In this document: positions 29,592 through 38,209 of the stretch, piece after piece
Numbering within the stretch: position 1 is the stretch's first letter
Layout: each line of letters starts with the position of its first letter
Made by a program: the position numbers and the translations under genes
The notes under the pieces: generated by a model
Database searches by the model: none
What the model was told of the DNA's origin: nothing
What the model saw: only the letters and a program-made list of their open reading frames with translations
Assembly (NCBI RefSeq): GCF_003337315.1
Contig: NZ_QPJV01000001.1
Location: 248,001 to 312,000 of the forward strand
Source: Vagococcus fluvialis
Lineage (GTDB): Bacteria; Bacillota; Bacilli; Lactobacillales; Vagococcaceae
DNA: 64,000 bases
Direction of reading: 5' to 3'

Positions 29592-31463
29592 ATGACATTT
29601 ATAAAAGAAAGAAGTAGTATGATCGCTACAATTATTTGTGGTGTGTTAATGGTCACAGGCTTAATTAACCAAAACACAGGAGGAACTCTTTTTCCCTATA
29701 TCTTTATTATTGGGATGATTATCGGAGGTTTCAACCAAACAAAAGAAGGTATTATTGATACCATTGAAGAAAAGCATTTAAACGTCGATTTACTGATGGC
29801 TCTAGCTGCAATTGGAGCCTGTACGATTTCGTATTACTTCGAAGGTATTATGTTAACGTTTATTTTCTCACTAAGTGGCTCACTAGAAGAATTTACAACT
29901 AATAAAAGTAAAAAAGAAATTGAAGGTTTAATGGAAATTCAACCTGAGAATGCTTTTTTACTAAATGAGAATGGACAAACAACTGAAGTTCCTGTTAAAA
30001 TATTAAAAATCGGAGACTTATTAATGGTACCAAAAGGAACTAGTGTCCCAATTGATGGTATTTTATTAACTGATCATGCTTCTATTGATGAGGCAGCGAT
30101 TACTGGTGAATCTATTCCAAATGAGAAAACAAATCAAGATAACTTATTTGCCGGAACAATTAATATTGGTAACTCTTTAAAAATGGAAGTAACAAAAGAA
30201 TCAAAAGATACCCTATTTAGTAAAATCATTCAATTAGTAGATGAAGCTCAAAATACGCCATCGAAAACTGCTAGCTTTTTAAGTAACTTTGAAAATATTT
30301 ATGTAAAAGCGGTTTTAATTATTGTTCCACTAGCTATTTTAATTCCTTACTTCCTTCTTGGATGGACATGGAATGAAAGTTTTTACCGCGGTATGGTTTT
30401 ATTAGTTGTTGCTTCCCCCTGTGCTCTTGTTGCCTCAGCAACACCGGCAACATTAGCAGCAATTTCTCACGGAGCTAAAAATGGAGTTCTCTTTAAAGGT
30501 GGTATTTATCTTGAAGCTTTAGCAGATTTAAAAGCTATTACATTTGATAAAACAGGAACATTAACAAAAGGATTTCCAATTGTAACTGACGAATTTTTCT
30601 TAACTGATGAAAAAGAATTAGCTATCAACACCTTAGTCGCTATTGAAACAGCATCTACTCACCCATTAGCAAATGCTATTACGACTAAATTTTCAAAAGA
30701 AGCCTCTCAAAAACTAAATTTAGATGTAAAAGATGTAACAGGTTCTGGTATGCTTGCTTTAGCAGACACAGATGAATGGAAAGTTGGTAACGTTGATTTT
30801 GTAACTACTCTTCCTTTAACTGATGACATTATTTCTAAAACTGAAAAACTTCAAAGTGAAGGTAAAACAGTTATTTACCTTTCAAAAAATAATAAGATTC
30901 TAGCTTTCTTCGGGCTCTTGGATGTGCCCAAGGAAGATGCGATTAAAACCATTCAATATTTTAATAAACAAGGTATCTCAACTACTATGTTAACTGGAGA
31001 TCATTCACATACAGCAGATGCAGTAGCCAAAATGATTGGCATTGATCATGTAATCGCTGATTGTTTACCAGAAGATAAAACTGAATTTATAAAAAAACAA
31101 AAAGAAGAAATCGGTGTTAATGCTATGATTGGTGATGGAGTGAATGATGCTCCTGCTCTTGCTAACGCTTCAATTGGTGTCGCAATGGGACAAGGAACTG
31201 ATATTGCGATTGATGTTGCTGATATCGTATTAATGAAAGATGACTTAGAAAAATTAGCTCTTAGTCACCAACTATCGCTAAAATTAAAACGAATCATTAC
31301 TCAAAACATCGTCTTCTCTCTTTCAGTTATCGCATTACTAATAATTTCAAACTTTTTCAAAGTTATTAATCTACCTCTGGGTGTAATCGGCCACGAAGGA
31401 AGCACGATTTTAGTTATCCTTAATGGTTTAAGAATGTTAAGAAAACTACCAATAGAAAAATAG
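29592..31463 (+). CDS. P1B-4-type metal-transporting ATPase (PfeT/FrvA-like)
   Basis: 623 residues from the ATG at 29592, which has TAGGAGG seven bases upstream; eleven earlier codons lack a ribosome site. P-type motifs: TGES 171-174, DKTGT 319-323, HP 357-358, TGD 468-470, GDGVND 514-519. The ion-site motifs SPC (275-277) and HEGST (601-605) define subgroup P1B-4, which exports Fe2+, Co2+ or Zn2+. No N-terminal metal-binding domain is present. The promoter carries a Fur box and a PerR-like box, as for the iron exporters PfeT of Bacillus and FrvA of Listeria, so iron efflux is the best guess. Confidence 0.92.
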   Translation: MTFIKERSSMIATIICGVLMVTGLINQNTGGTLFPYIFIIGMIIGGFNQTKEGIIDTIEEKHLNVDLLMALAAIGACTISYYFEGIMLTFIFSLSGSLEEFTTNKSKKEIEGLMEIQPENAFLLNENGQTTEVPVKILKIGDLLMVPKGTSVPIDGILLTDHASIDEAAITGESIPNEKTNQDNLFAGTINIGNSLKMEVTKESKDTLFSKIIQLVDEAQNTPSKTASFLSNFENIYVKAVLIIVPLAILIPYFLLGWTWNESFYRGMVLLVVASPCALVASATPATLAAISHGAKNGVLFKGGIYLEALADLKAITFDKTGTLTKGFPIVTDEFFLTDEKELAINTLVAIETASTHPLANAITTKFSKEASQKLNLDVKDVTGSGMLALADTDEWKVGNVDFVTTLPLTDDIISKTEKLQSEGKTVIYLSKNNKILAFFGLLDVPKEDAIKTIQYFNKQGISTTMLTGDHSHTADAVAKMIGIDHVIADCLPEDKTEFIKKQKEEIGVNAMIGDGVNDAPALANASIGVAMGQGTDIAIDVADIVLMKDDLEKLALSHQLSLKLKRIITQNIVFSLSVIALLIISNFFKVINLPLGVIGHEGSTILVILNGLRMLRKLPIEK

Positions 31464-31470
31464 TTTTATA

Positions 31471-31497
31471 AAACCTTGGTTAATCCAAGGTTTTTTT
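31471..31497 (+). terminator. Terminator after the P1B-4 ATPase
   Basis: AAACCTTGG (31471-31479) pairs with CCAAGGTTT (31485-31493); a T7 run results. Confidence 0.92.
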
Positions 31498-31505
31498 ACG
31501 CCTAA

Positions 31506-31534
31506 TTGTAATTACGAACATCTTATGATATAGT
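31506..31534 (+). promoter_or_regulatory. Promoter of the degV-DUF1836-degV operon
   Basis: TTGTAA (31506-31511), 17-base spacer, TATAGT (31529-31534) preceded by TGA (extended -10). Confidence 0.7.
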
Positions 31535-31596
31535 TTTGAATACTAGATGCCCTTTTTAATGAAATTAGATAGAAACAATTTATTAAGAAGGAGCAA

Positions 31597-31635
31597 ATGA
31601 AAACAACATCTTATGGGGGAAATAAAATTGACTGA
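31597..31635 (+). CDS. Possible 12-residue upstream ORF
   Basis: ATG with AGAAGGAG directly upstream encodes MKTTSYGGNKID and ends with TGA at 31633-31635, overlapping the TTG start of the first degV gene by eight bases. The best ribosome site in the leader belongs to this frame. It might couple translation to degV. It may also be chance. Confidence 0.35.
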   Translation: MKTTSYGGNKID

Positions 31636-32482
31636 CAAAATTGCAATGCTTGTAGATTCTGGAATGGATATGCCACCTGAATTAATCGAAAAAGGCGGTG
31701 TCTTTGTTGCACCACTTAACATTATGTATACAGATAAAACTTATATGGATAAAATTGAAATCTCAGCTGCTGAAATTTATGCACGTTTAGATGAAGAAGT
31801 TCCTAAAACATCCCTACCTTCTATTTCATACGTTCAAACATTAATTGAAGATATTAAAAATCAAGGCTATAACAAAATTCTTTGTATTACGATTTCAAGT
31901 GGTTTAAGCGGAACACACAATGCGCTACGCTTAACCTTAGAGGAACATGAAGAAATCGAAAGCTTTATGGTTGATACTAAGAGTATTGGTATTGGCGGCG
32001 GGATTCAAGCAGCTTTCATTAAACGAGAAATTGATAATGGTATTTCTTTTGATGAATTAAAAAAAGTGGCTAGTGAACTACCAATTAAAGGTGGCGTTTT
32101 CTTTAGTATTCCAACTCTAGAATACTTAAAAAAAGGTGGACGAATCGGCTTAGTTTCATCTATTATTGGGACAGCATTAAACTTAAATCCAATTATTTCT
32201 TGTAATGAAGATGGTATTTACTACACTGTCAATAAAGCTCGTGGTCGTAAAAAAAGCTTAGCTAAATTAATGGATTGTGTTGAAAAAACAATTGCAGGTT
32301 ACGATGAATATGATTTATCAGTAACTTACGGTGATGATAAAGAAGAAGCTGAAAAACTAATGGCTGCCATGAAAGAAAAATTTAGTAATTATCGTCACTT
32401 CTACTTTGGTGAAGTTAGCCCTGTTTTAGGTGCTCACACTGGTCCTGGAGTAATTGGAATTGGTGTTTTACCAATCAAATAA
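31628..32482 (+). CDS. DegV family fatty-acid-binding protein (FakB-like), copy 1
   Basis: 284 residues from a TTG at 31628, with GGGGGA seven bases upstream. This start makes the protein the same length and same beginning (M-x-x-KIAxLVDS) as copy 2, which also uses TTG. An ATG five codons earlier has no ribosome site at a proper distance. DegV/FakB proteins bind a fatty acid and present it to the kinase FakA for phosphorylation and lipid synthesis. The fatty-acid carboxylate loop ISSGLSGTHN is present. FakA is not in the window. Confidence 0.9.
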   Translation: MTDKIAMLVDSGMDMPPELIEKGGVFVAPLNIMYTDKTYMDKIEISAAEIYARLDEEVPKTSLPSISYVQTLIEDIKNQGYNKILCITISSGLSGTHNALRLTLEEHEEIESFMVDTKSIGIGGGIQAAFIKREIDNGISFDELKKVASELPIKGGVFFSIPTLEYLKKGGRIGLVSSIIGTALNLNPIISCNEDGIYYTVNKARGRKKSLAKLMDCVEKTIAGYDEYDLSVTYGDDKEEAEKLMAAMKEKFSNYRHFYFGEVSPVLGAHTGPGVIGIGVLPIK

Positions 32483-32512
32483 TGATTTAATTGCACGAAA
32501 AGGAGATTTATT

Positions 32513-33052
32513 TTGAGTACAGAAAAACTAACTAAAAATTGGGAGACTGATCTTCTTCAAGTAACCTTACCTCGTTGGGACGAGTTACCTGATATGGATA
32601 TTTATATGGATCAATTAGTTAAGTATGTTGATAAATACACTTATGGTTTACAACTAGAACATACAAAAAAACTAACTCCTTCTATGATTAATAATTACGT
32701 TAAATTAAAATTAGTTCCAAAACCATATAAAAAGAAATATTCTAAAAATCATTTAGCAAGAATTATTGTGATTACAGTTTTAAAGCAAGCATTCGAAATA
32801 CCTGATATTAGAAATGGAATCGTTTATCAAATTCATTCCACTGATCCAAAAGATGCTTATGACTTTTTCTGTCATCATTTAGAAATGACCATTAAATACT
32901 TCATTAATGAAAACAAAGAAGATATTAACATTGATAAAATTAAAGATGGCTATGCCCCAGTTCAAATGGCGTGTACAACGTTTATCGCTAAATTAATTAC
33001 AGAAAATAACCTTAGAGATTTAGTTTCTAAAACCACAGCGGAGGAAAAATAA
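32513..33052 (+). CDS. DUF1836 family protein
   Basis: 179 residues from a TTG with AAGGAG eight bases upstream. The segment LTPSMINNYVKLKLVPKP (about 55-72) followed by KKYSKNHLARIIVITVLKQ resembles a MerR-like helix-turn-helix, and the family (DUF1836) is thought to be regulatory on that basis. Its function is not established. It lies between two degV genes, 30 bases after the first and abutting the second, so the three are one transcript. Control of fatty-acid binding or uptake is a guess from context. Confidence 0.8.
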   Translation: MSTEKLTKNWETDLLQVTLPRWDELPDMDIYMDQLVKYVDKYTYGLQLEHTKKLTPSMINNYVKLKLVPKPYKKKYSKNHLARIIVITVLKQAFEIPDIRNGIVYQIHSTDPKDAYDFFCHHLEMTIKYFINENKEDINIDKIKDGYAPVQMACTTFIAKLITENNLRDLVSKTTAEEK

Positions 33053-33907
33053 TTGGCCGAAAAGATTGCCTTATTAGTTGATTCAGCAATGGATACACCT
33101 AAAGAGATACTTGATAAAGGTGGCATTTTTATTGCTCCCTTAAATATCATTTATAAAAATGAAACCTTTTTAGACAGAGTAGAAATTACTCCAATGGAAG
33201 TTTATAATCATTTGGAAATCGAAATCCCAACGACTTCTTTACCAACGCTTCCTTATGTAGAAGATCTAATTTCAGATATTAAAACTCAAGGATATGACAA
33301 AATTGCTTGTTTAACGATTTCTAGCGGATTAAGTGGTACACATAATGCACTTAGATTAATTTTAGAAGATCATCCAGAAATTGAAAGTTTTATTGTAGAC
33401 ACTAAAAATATTGGTATGGGTGCTGGTATTCAAGCGGCTTATCTAAAAAAAGAAATTGACAATGGGACTTCTTTTACTGAGTTGAAAACAATTGCTGAAA
33501 AAATAGCTCAAACAACTGATATTTACTTTAGTATTCCAACTCTTGAGTATTTGAAAAAAGGTGGCCGAATTGGCTTAGTTTCTTCCTTTATTGGAACTGC
33601 TTTAAACTTAAATCCGATTATCTCTTGTAATGAGGATGGCATTTATTATACAGTTAGCAAAGCTCGTGGAAGAACGAAAAGTTTAAACAAAATTTTAGAA
33701 CAAATCGAGAAAGTTGCTTCTGGATTACAGTCCTATGATTTGGCTATTTCATATGGAATGGATGTTGAGGAAGCAAAAAAACTAACGGTGAAACTAAAGG
33801 AAGCCCTACCTAATTATCGTTACCTTTATTCAGGAGATGTAAGCCCAGTTCTTGGTGTTCATTCGGGTCCTGGTATTATCGGAATCGCAATTATTCCGAT
33901 TTCCTAA
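33053..33907 (+). CDS. DegV family fatty-acid-binding protein (FakB-like), copy 2
   Basis: 284 residues starting with TTG immediately after the DUF1836 stop, with GCGGAGG upstream. It is a paralogue of copy 1: a 50-residue block from FSIPTLEYLKKGGRIGLVSS onward differs at only two residues, while many synonymous bases differ. The loop ISSGLSGTHN is the same. FakB paralogues in other Firmicutes differ in preference for saturated or unsaturated fatty acids, which could explain keeping two. No terminator is obvious before the rpsT promoter. Confidence 0.9.
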   Translation: MAEKIALLVDSAMDTPKEILDKGGIFIAPLNIIYKNETFLDRVEITPMEVYNHLEIEIPTTSLPTLPYVEDLISDIKTQGYDKIACLTISSGLSGTHNALRLILEDHPEIESFIVDTKNIGMGAGIQAAYLKKEIDNGTSFTELKTIAEKIAQTTDIYFSIPTLEYLKKGGRIGLVSSFIGTALNLNPIISCNEDGIYYTVSKARGRTKSLNKILEQIEKVASGLQSYDLAISYGMDVEEAKKLTVKLKEALPNYRYLYSGDVSPVLGVHSGPGIIGIAIIPIS

Positions 33908-33927
33908 GAAAGTTTTTAGAATATTTA

Positions 33928-33956
33928 TTGCAAACCAAGTACCCATTCTGTATAAT
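33928..33956 (+). promoter_or_regulatory. rpsT promoter
   Basis: TTGCAA (33928-33933), 17-base spacer, TATAAT (33951-33956). Confidence 0.85.
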
Positions 33957-34014
33957 GAGAATGTTGATTATATTTGTTTTACAAATATAAACTCTATGCC
34001 GGAGGTGAATTTAA

Positions 34015-34266
34015 ATGCCAAACATCGAATCTGCTATCAAACGCGTTCGCACAAGTGAAAAATCTAATGAAGCTAACTCAGCTAAATTAAGCAAAATGCG
34101 TACTGCTGTGAAAAAATTTGAAAAAGCTGTAGAAGCTGACGCTGATAATAAACAAGAATTATTAGTTGCTGCTACTAGAGAAATTGATGTAGTCTCTGCA
34201 AAAGGACTAATCCATCAAAATAAAGCTAACCGCGAAAAATCTCGCTTAGCAAAAAAATTAGCATAA
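34015..34266 (+). CDS. rpsT: 30S ribosomal protein S20
   Basis: 83 residues, basic and Lys/Ala-rich, typical of S20, a primary 16S rRNA-binding protein. The N-terminus [20 protein letters not shown] and the C-terminal [19 protein letters not shown] are characteristic. A CCGGAGGTGA site precedes the ATG. It is monocistronic with a strong promoter and a shared terminator opposite holA, the usual pairing of these two genes in Firmicutes. Confidence 0.97.
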   Translation: MPNIESAIKRVRTSEKSNEANSAKLSKMRTAVKKFEKAVEADADNKQELLVAATREIDVVSAKGLIHQNKANREKSRLAKKLA

Positions 34267-34270
34267 TAAA

Positions 34271-34320
34271 AAACTTGCTGGTGTGACTATCTTTTGATAA
34301 TCATCCAAGCAAGTTTTTTT
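34271..34320. terminator. Bidirectional terminator (rpsT / holA)
   Basis: AAACTTGCT (34271-34279) pairs with AGCAAGTTT (34308-34316), with further pairing (CTATC/GATAA region) inside. T runs follow on both strands. Confidence 0.9.
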
Positions 34321-34322
34321 GT

Positions 34323-35339
34323 TTATCTAGATTTTAATAAAAATAATTCAAAACCTAATTCTTTATCTACCTGACCTGTTTTAATTTTGTGATCAAGATC
34401 AACTAATTCACTAAACATCTCCCCTAGTAACCGCTTCTCAAAAGCTCTACTTTGCTGAACAGCTAACTTAATTCTGTAAGGATGAATCTTTAGCGTATCT
34501 GTCATATTACTTTGCTGATAGTTCATATCTACTAATAATTTAACTTGAAGTAGTAGTCTGACTTGGCCAATTAAAATAGAAATAATTTTAATTGTCTCTT
34601 CCCCAGAAATCAGTAAGTCTTGATATAACTCAATAGCCTCATCTCTTTTATTATCTAAAACATATTGACTTAAAGCAAAAATATTATGTTCTAATGATTT
34701 TGGAATTAGTAAATCAACATCTTTTAACGTAATCTCTTTTGTATCGCTTTTATATAAAAATAGCTTATTCAACTCATTCATCACTCGACTTAAATTCATA
34801 TCAGTTAAATAAGTTAATTGCTTAAAAGCATTTTTTTCAATGTGGTAACCTTCACTTTCAATATAGTGAGACACATAAGGAATTAATTCTTTCTCAGTCA
34901 TTTGATTCACATCAACAAGCTGACTTTCTTTTTTTAATAACTTCACTATTTTTTTACGTTCATCTAGTTTTTCAACATTGGTAGTAAAAATTAAAATACT
35001 TGTTTCTAAAGGATTTTTTAGATACTCTTCTAGAATTTTTGTGTCATGAACTAACTCGTTTTTCTTTTTCTCAGCTGTTAAAAAATAGGGATTATCAATA
35101 AAAATTAATTTATAATCACCAAAAAAAGGAATTGTTTCTGCTTCTTGAACAGCTAATCCTAATTCTGTTTCAGCCATATCAAAACTAATGATATTTAAAT
35201 CATCTACATCTTCTAATGATGCACTTGTCTTTAATGTGTTTTTAAAAGTTTCAATTAAGTAATTTTCTGTTCCCATTAAAGTATATACGGGTTGGTACTC
35301 TTTTTTTCTAATACTTGTTAGTACTCGTTGTAATGTCAT
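34323..35339 (-). CDS. holA: DNA polymerase III delta subunit
   Basis: 338 residues, normal size for HolA, the clamp-loader wrench that opens the sliding clamp. Typical segments are PVYTLMGTENYLIETF at the N-terminus, the FIDNPYFLTAEKKK strand (about 85-98) and a C-terminal collar domain. An AGGTGA site lies ahead of the ATG. It follows comEC by 48 bases on the minus strand, the conserved comE-holA order. Confidence 0.93.
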   Translation of the reverse strand: MTLQRVLTSIRKKEYQPVYTLMGTENYLIETFKNTLKTSASLEDVDDLNIISFDMAETELGLAVQEAETIPFFGDYKLIFIDNPYFLTAEKKKNELVHDTKILEEYLKNPLETSILIFTTNVEKLDERKKIVKLLKKESQLVDVNQMTEKELIPYVSHYIESEGYHIEKNAFKQLTYLTDMNLSRVMNELNKLFLYKSDTKEITLKDVDLLIPKSLEHNIFALSQYVLDNKRDEAIELYQDLLISGEETIKIISILIGQVRLLLQVKLLVDMNYQQSNMTDTLKIHPYRIKLAVQQSRAFEKRLLGEMFSELVDLDHKIKTGQVDKELGFELFLLKSR

Positions 35340-35387
35340 TTTTTATCACCTGTTCATTCGCTTTTTCCTTCTTACATAATAGCATAC

Positions 35388-37715
35388 TTAGTCTTTAATG
35401 TATTTTCCCTTAGATAACTTTTTAGAAAACATAGACCAAGTATAGTAAATCATTCCCTGTTCATCTGTTCGAAACTCATGAATATTTCTATCCTCAAAAT
35501 GCTCTAAAGTTTCTTTTGAAGGATGATTGTAGTGATTATTTTGACCACACGAAATAATTGCTTCAGTTGGCTTAACAATATCTAAAAAATTTTCTTGGCT
35601 AGAAGTATTACTTCCGTGGTGCCCTGCTTTTAAAATGTCTGCTTGAAGTAAGCCTGGAGAGTATTTCAATAACTCATTTTCTCCTTCTTTTTCCAAATCT
35701 CCCATCAGTAAAATAGACTGATCTTTAATTTGTAATTTCAAAACAACAGAATCATTATTTTGTCCATCACCTTTTGTTAAAGGATATAAACAATCAGCTA
35801 TAATCCCATCTCTTTGCCAATTATTTTTTGACGAAATAACTTCTTTTTTAGTTTGTTTTATCTGTTTGTAAGTTAGCATTTTCTTAAAGTTTTTTTGCTC
35901 ATAGCTACCTTCACCAAACAAAAGTTTTTTAACTTTAATGTTGTCACTAATTCTATCTAAATCACCAAAATGATCTTCATGAGCATGAGAAATATAAACA
36001 GCATCTAATTCTTTGACACCTTTACTTTTCATAAAAGGAATTACTGTGTAATCCGCACCTCTTTTGTCTGTAAACTGTTGCCATTCTTCTCTTTCGTAAT
36101 TTAATCTACCACCTGTATCTAATAAATAATTACCTCGGTGAAAAGGTAGTTGTAGAAAAATAGAGTCCCCTTGTCCGACATCTACAAAAGCTATCATCCC
36201 TCTTGGATTTACAAACTTCCAAAATGGGATTAAGAATGTTAAAAGTACTAATAAATTCATTTTCATTGATGAACAACTTTTTTTATTTTCCCACTCAATT
36301 AACCAAACCCACTGACAGATAATTGCTACCATAATTATTACAGCTGGCAATTTCCCTGTTACTTGTCTAAATGCATTCCAACTAGCTGCTACTTCTCCTT
36401 TACCTTGAAATAATATAAAGCACCTTTCAATAAGGTTAAAGCTTAAAGAAGGTATAATAAAGCTTAAAATAAATGAAATAAGTAATATCGGTAGTAACCC
36501 CATAAATAAAACAGGACCTAACACAATAGTTAAAATAAAATTAAGCCAGTTCCACTCATAAAAATGAAACCAAATTAACGGTAAAGATAACCAAGAGATA
36601 ATAAAGCTAAACAGCCAAGGTTTTAAATAATCTCTATTTACTTGATTAACGAGAGGATTAATCATAATAATCATGAAGGTTAGATAATAAGTAAGTTGTC
36701 CGCCTGCTGTAAACAGTAGATAAGGATCAATTAGACAATTTATAAATAAAGCTATAGACCAACAATCTAGTAAACTTAAATGCCATTTATATTTATCATT
36801 CATCTGTTTAATTAACCACTGGATACCAGCTCTAACCATACCTGTTCCAAGACCTGTCATCACAACTAAGATGAAAACAAAAATAATACTTAGATAATAT
36901 AGTTTTTCTTTAGTCAAACCTGCTACTAAAAATAGCCATTCAAAAATGAAGATAAAAAAGTAGATATGCATACCTGATAAACTAAATAAATGAGCCACAC
37001 CTAATTTTTGCCAAACGCCTTGAAAAGACTCTGGTGTGTTTTCCTTATATCCAAAGAGTAAAGCATTCATATAGCTTCCTATGTTTGTTGGAAATCTATA
37101 ATTTGTATAAACAATAGCACATCTTCTGATTTCTTTTATTTTCTTTATTGGCTGAAAGATACTTACTTTTTCTATCTCAAAAGAAGTTATTTCTGTTAAC
37201 TTTATTTTTTGACTAACTCCATTTAAATCTAAATATCTTTTGTAATCAAATCCATTCAAATTTCTAACAACTTCGATTGGTTGAGTTGTTGCTTTTCCAG
37301 TCAGTTGATAGGTCTTAGTTAATTGAAGAAAAATATCTTTTTCTTCTTTACTTTGTAGTTTATAATTAACAATCACTTTTTCTTTTGTTTTCTTTTCTAA
37401 TGCTTCAAATTTGGCTAAATCTCCATCTACTTGTATGGTATCAGGAATTAAAACTAAACTTAGTTCCTCATCTTCCATTAAAGGTAAGTTTGACTCTTGA
37501 TTATAATAAATATGGATAGCAAAAGATAAGAATAAACCTAAAACACTAAGAAAAATGATTTCCTTATTTTTTAAAAACAAAACACGAAGCAAAACAAAAA
37601 AGAGGCATAAAAATAAAAATATGTTAGACTCTTTTAAGATTAATAAACTTAGGCTAAAAATAATAATTGGGAAGAAATAAAAACCTCTGATATTATTCAG
37701 AAAGGTATTCAGCAT
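35388..37715 (-). CDS. comEC: DNA internalization channel protein ComEC/Rec2
   Basis: 775 residues from the ATG at 37715. A GTG 63 bases further upstream lies deep inside comEB and was rejected. ComEC forms the membrane channel that takes up single-stranded DNA. Layout: N-terminal hydrophobic helices and a soluble DUF4131 region (about 60-190), the competence core with ten or so helices (HLFSLSGMHIYFF to about 480), then a C-terminal metallo-beta-lactamase domain with ISHAHEDHFGD and GHHGSNTSSQ. It overlaps comEB by 23 bases. The gene is intact. Confidence 0.93.
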   Translation of the reverse strand: MLNTFLNNIRGFYFFPIIIFSLSLLILKESNIFLFLCLFFVLLRVLFLKNKEIIFLSVLGLFLSFAIHIYYNQESNLPLMEDEELSLVLIPDTIQVDGDLAKFEALEKKTKEKVIVNYKLQSKEEKDIFLQLTKTYQLTGKATTQPIEVVRNLNGFDYKRYLDLNGVSQKIKLTEITSFEIEKVSIFQPIKKIKEIRRCAIVYTNYRFPTNIGSYMNALLFGYKENTPESFQGVWQKLGVAHLFSLSGMHIYFFIFIFEWLFLVAGLTKEKLYYLSIIFVFILVVMTGLGTGMVRAGIQWLIKQMNDKYKWHLSLLDCWSIALFINCLIDPYLLFTAGGQLTYYLTFMIIMINPLVNQVNRDYLKPWLFSFIISWLSLPLIWFHFYEWNWLNFILTIVLGPVLFMGLLPILLISFILSFIIPSLSFNLIERCFILFQGKGEVAASWNAFRQVTGKLPAVIIMVAIICQWVWLIEWENKKSCSSMKMNLLVLLTFLIPFWKFVNPRGMIAFVDVGQGDSIFLQLPFHRGNYLLDTGGRLNYEREEWQQFTDKRGADYTVIPFMKSKGVKELDAVYISHAHEDHFGDLDRISDNIKVKKLLFGEGSYEQKNFKKMLTYKQIKQTKKEVISSKNNWQRDGIIADCLYPLTKGDGQNNDSVVLKLQIKDQSILLMGDLEKEGENELLKYSPGLLQADILKAGHHGSNTSSQENFLDIVKPTEAIISCGQNNHYNHPSKETLEHFEDRNIHEFRTDEQGMIYYTWSMFSKKLSKGKYIKD

Positions 37716-38181
37716 CTTCTCCAAACTGAAGACTTGAAAAATATTGTTTTGATAGTTTGACTTGATGCACTGAAGCACCTGCTTGTTCGATTAATTTAAT
37801 AGCATATTCATCATTACGATAATCTTTTAAATAATGAATTTTTTTAATGCCTGCTTGTAAAATCATTTTAGTACATTGTAAGCATGGAAAGTGAGTAACA
37901 TAAATTTCAGCGTTATCTGTCCCAACACCAAACTTAGCACACTGTAAAATAGCATTCATCTCAGCATGAATAGTTCTCACACAGTGTCCATCTACAAGAT
38001 AACAACCTTCATCTATACAATGAACATCTCCACTTACAGAGCCGTTATAACCTCCTGCAATAATTCGTTTATCTCTAACAATTGTTGCACCAACTGCTAA
38101 ACGCGTACAAGTACTTCTAAGAGATAATAATAAACTTTGACCCATAAAATATTGGTCCCAAGGTATTCTTTCAAATTCCAT
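37693..38181 (-). CDS. comEB: dCMP deaminase family protein ComEB
   Basis: 162 residues. The zinc deaminase motif HAEMNAI (His72, Glu74) pairs with CLQC (Cys100, Cys103). A second Cys/His cluster (His54, Cys55, Cys60, His66) matches dCMP deaminases. It converts dCMP to dUMP. ComEB is encoded in competence operons but is not needed for transformation in B. subtilis. Order comEA-comEB-comEC is kept here. Confidence 0.93.
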   Translation of the reverse strand: MEFERIPWDQYFMGQSLLLSLRSTCTRLAVGATIVRDKRIIAGGYNGSVSGDVHCIDEGCYLVDGHCVRTIHAEMNAILQCAKFGVGTDNAEIYVTHFPCLQCTKMILQAGIKKIHYLKDYRNDEYAIKLIEQAGASVHQVKLSKQYFSSLQFGEDAEYLSE

Positions 38182-38209
38182 AACGTCACTACTTTCTGAT
38201 TAGTCTTAT

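Noticed and set aside
33852-34058. 68-codon plus-strand frame spanning degV2 end to rpsT start
   Set aside because: It overlaps two real genes in another frame and crosses the rpsT promoter.
37716-37778. N-terminal extension of comEC into comEB
   Set aside because: A GTG start deep in comEB with no ribosome site; the ATG at 37715 fits the family's start.
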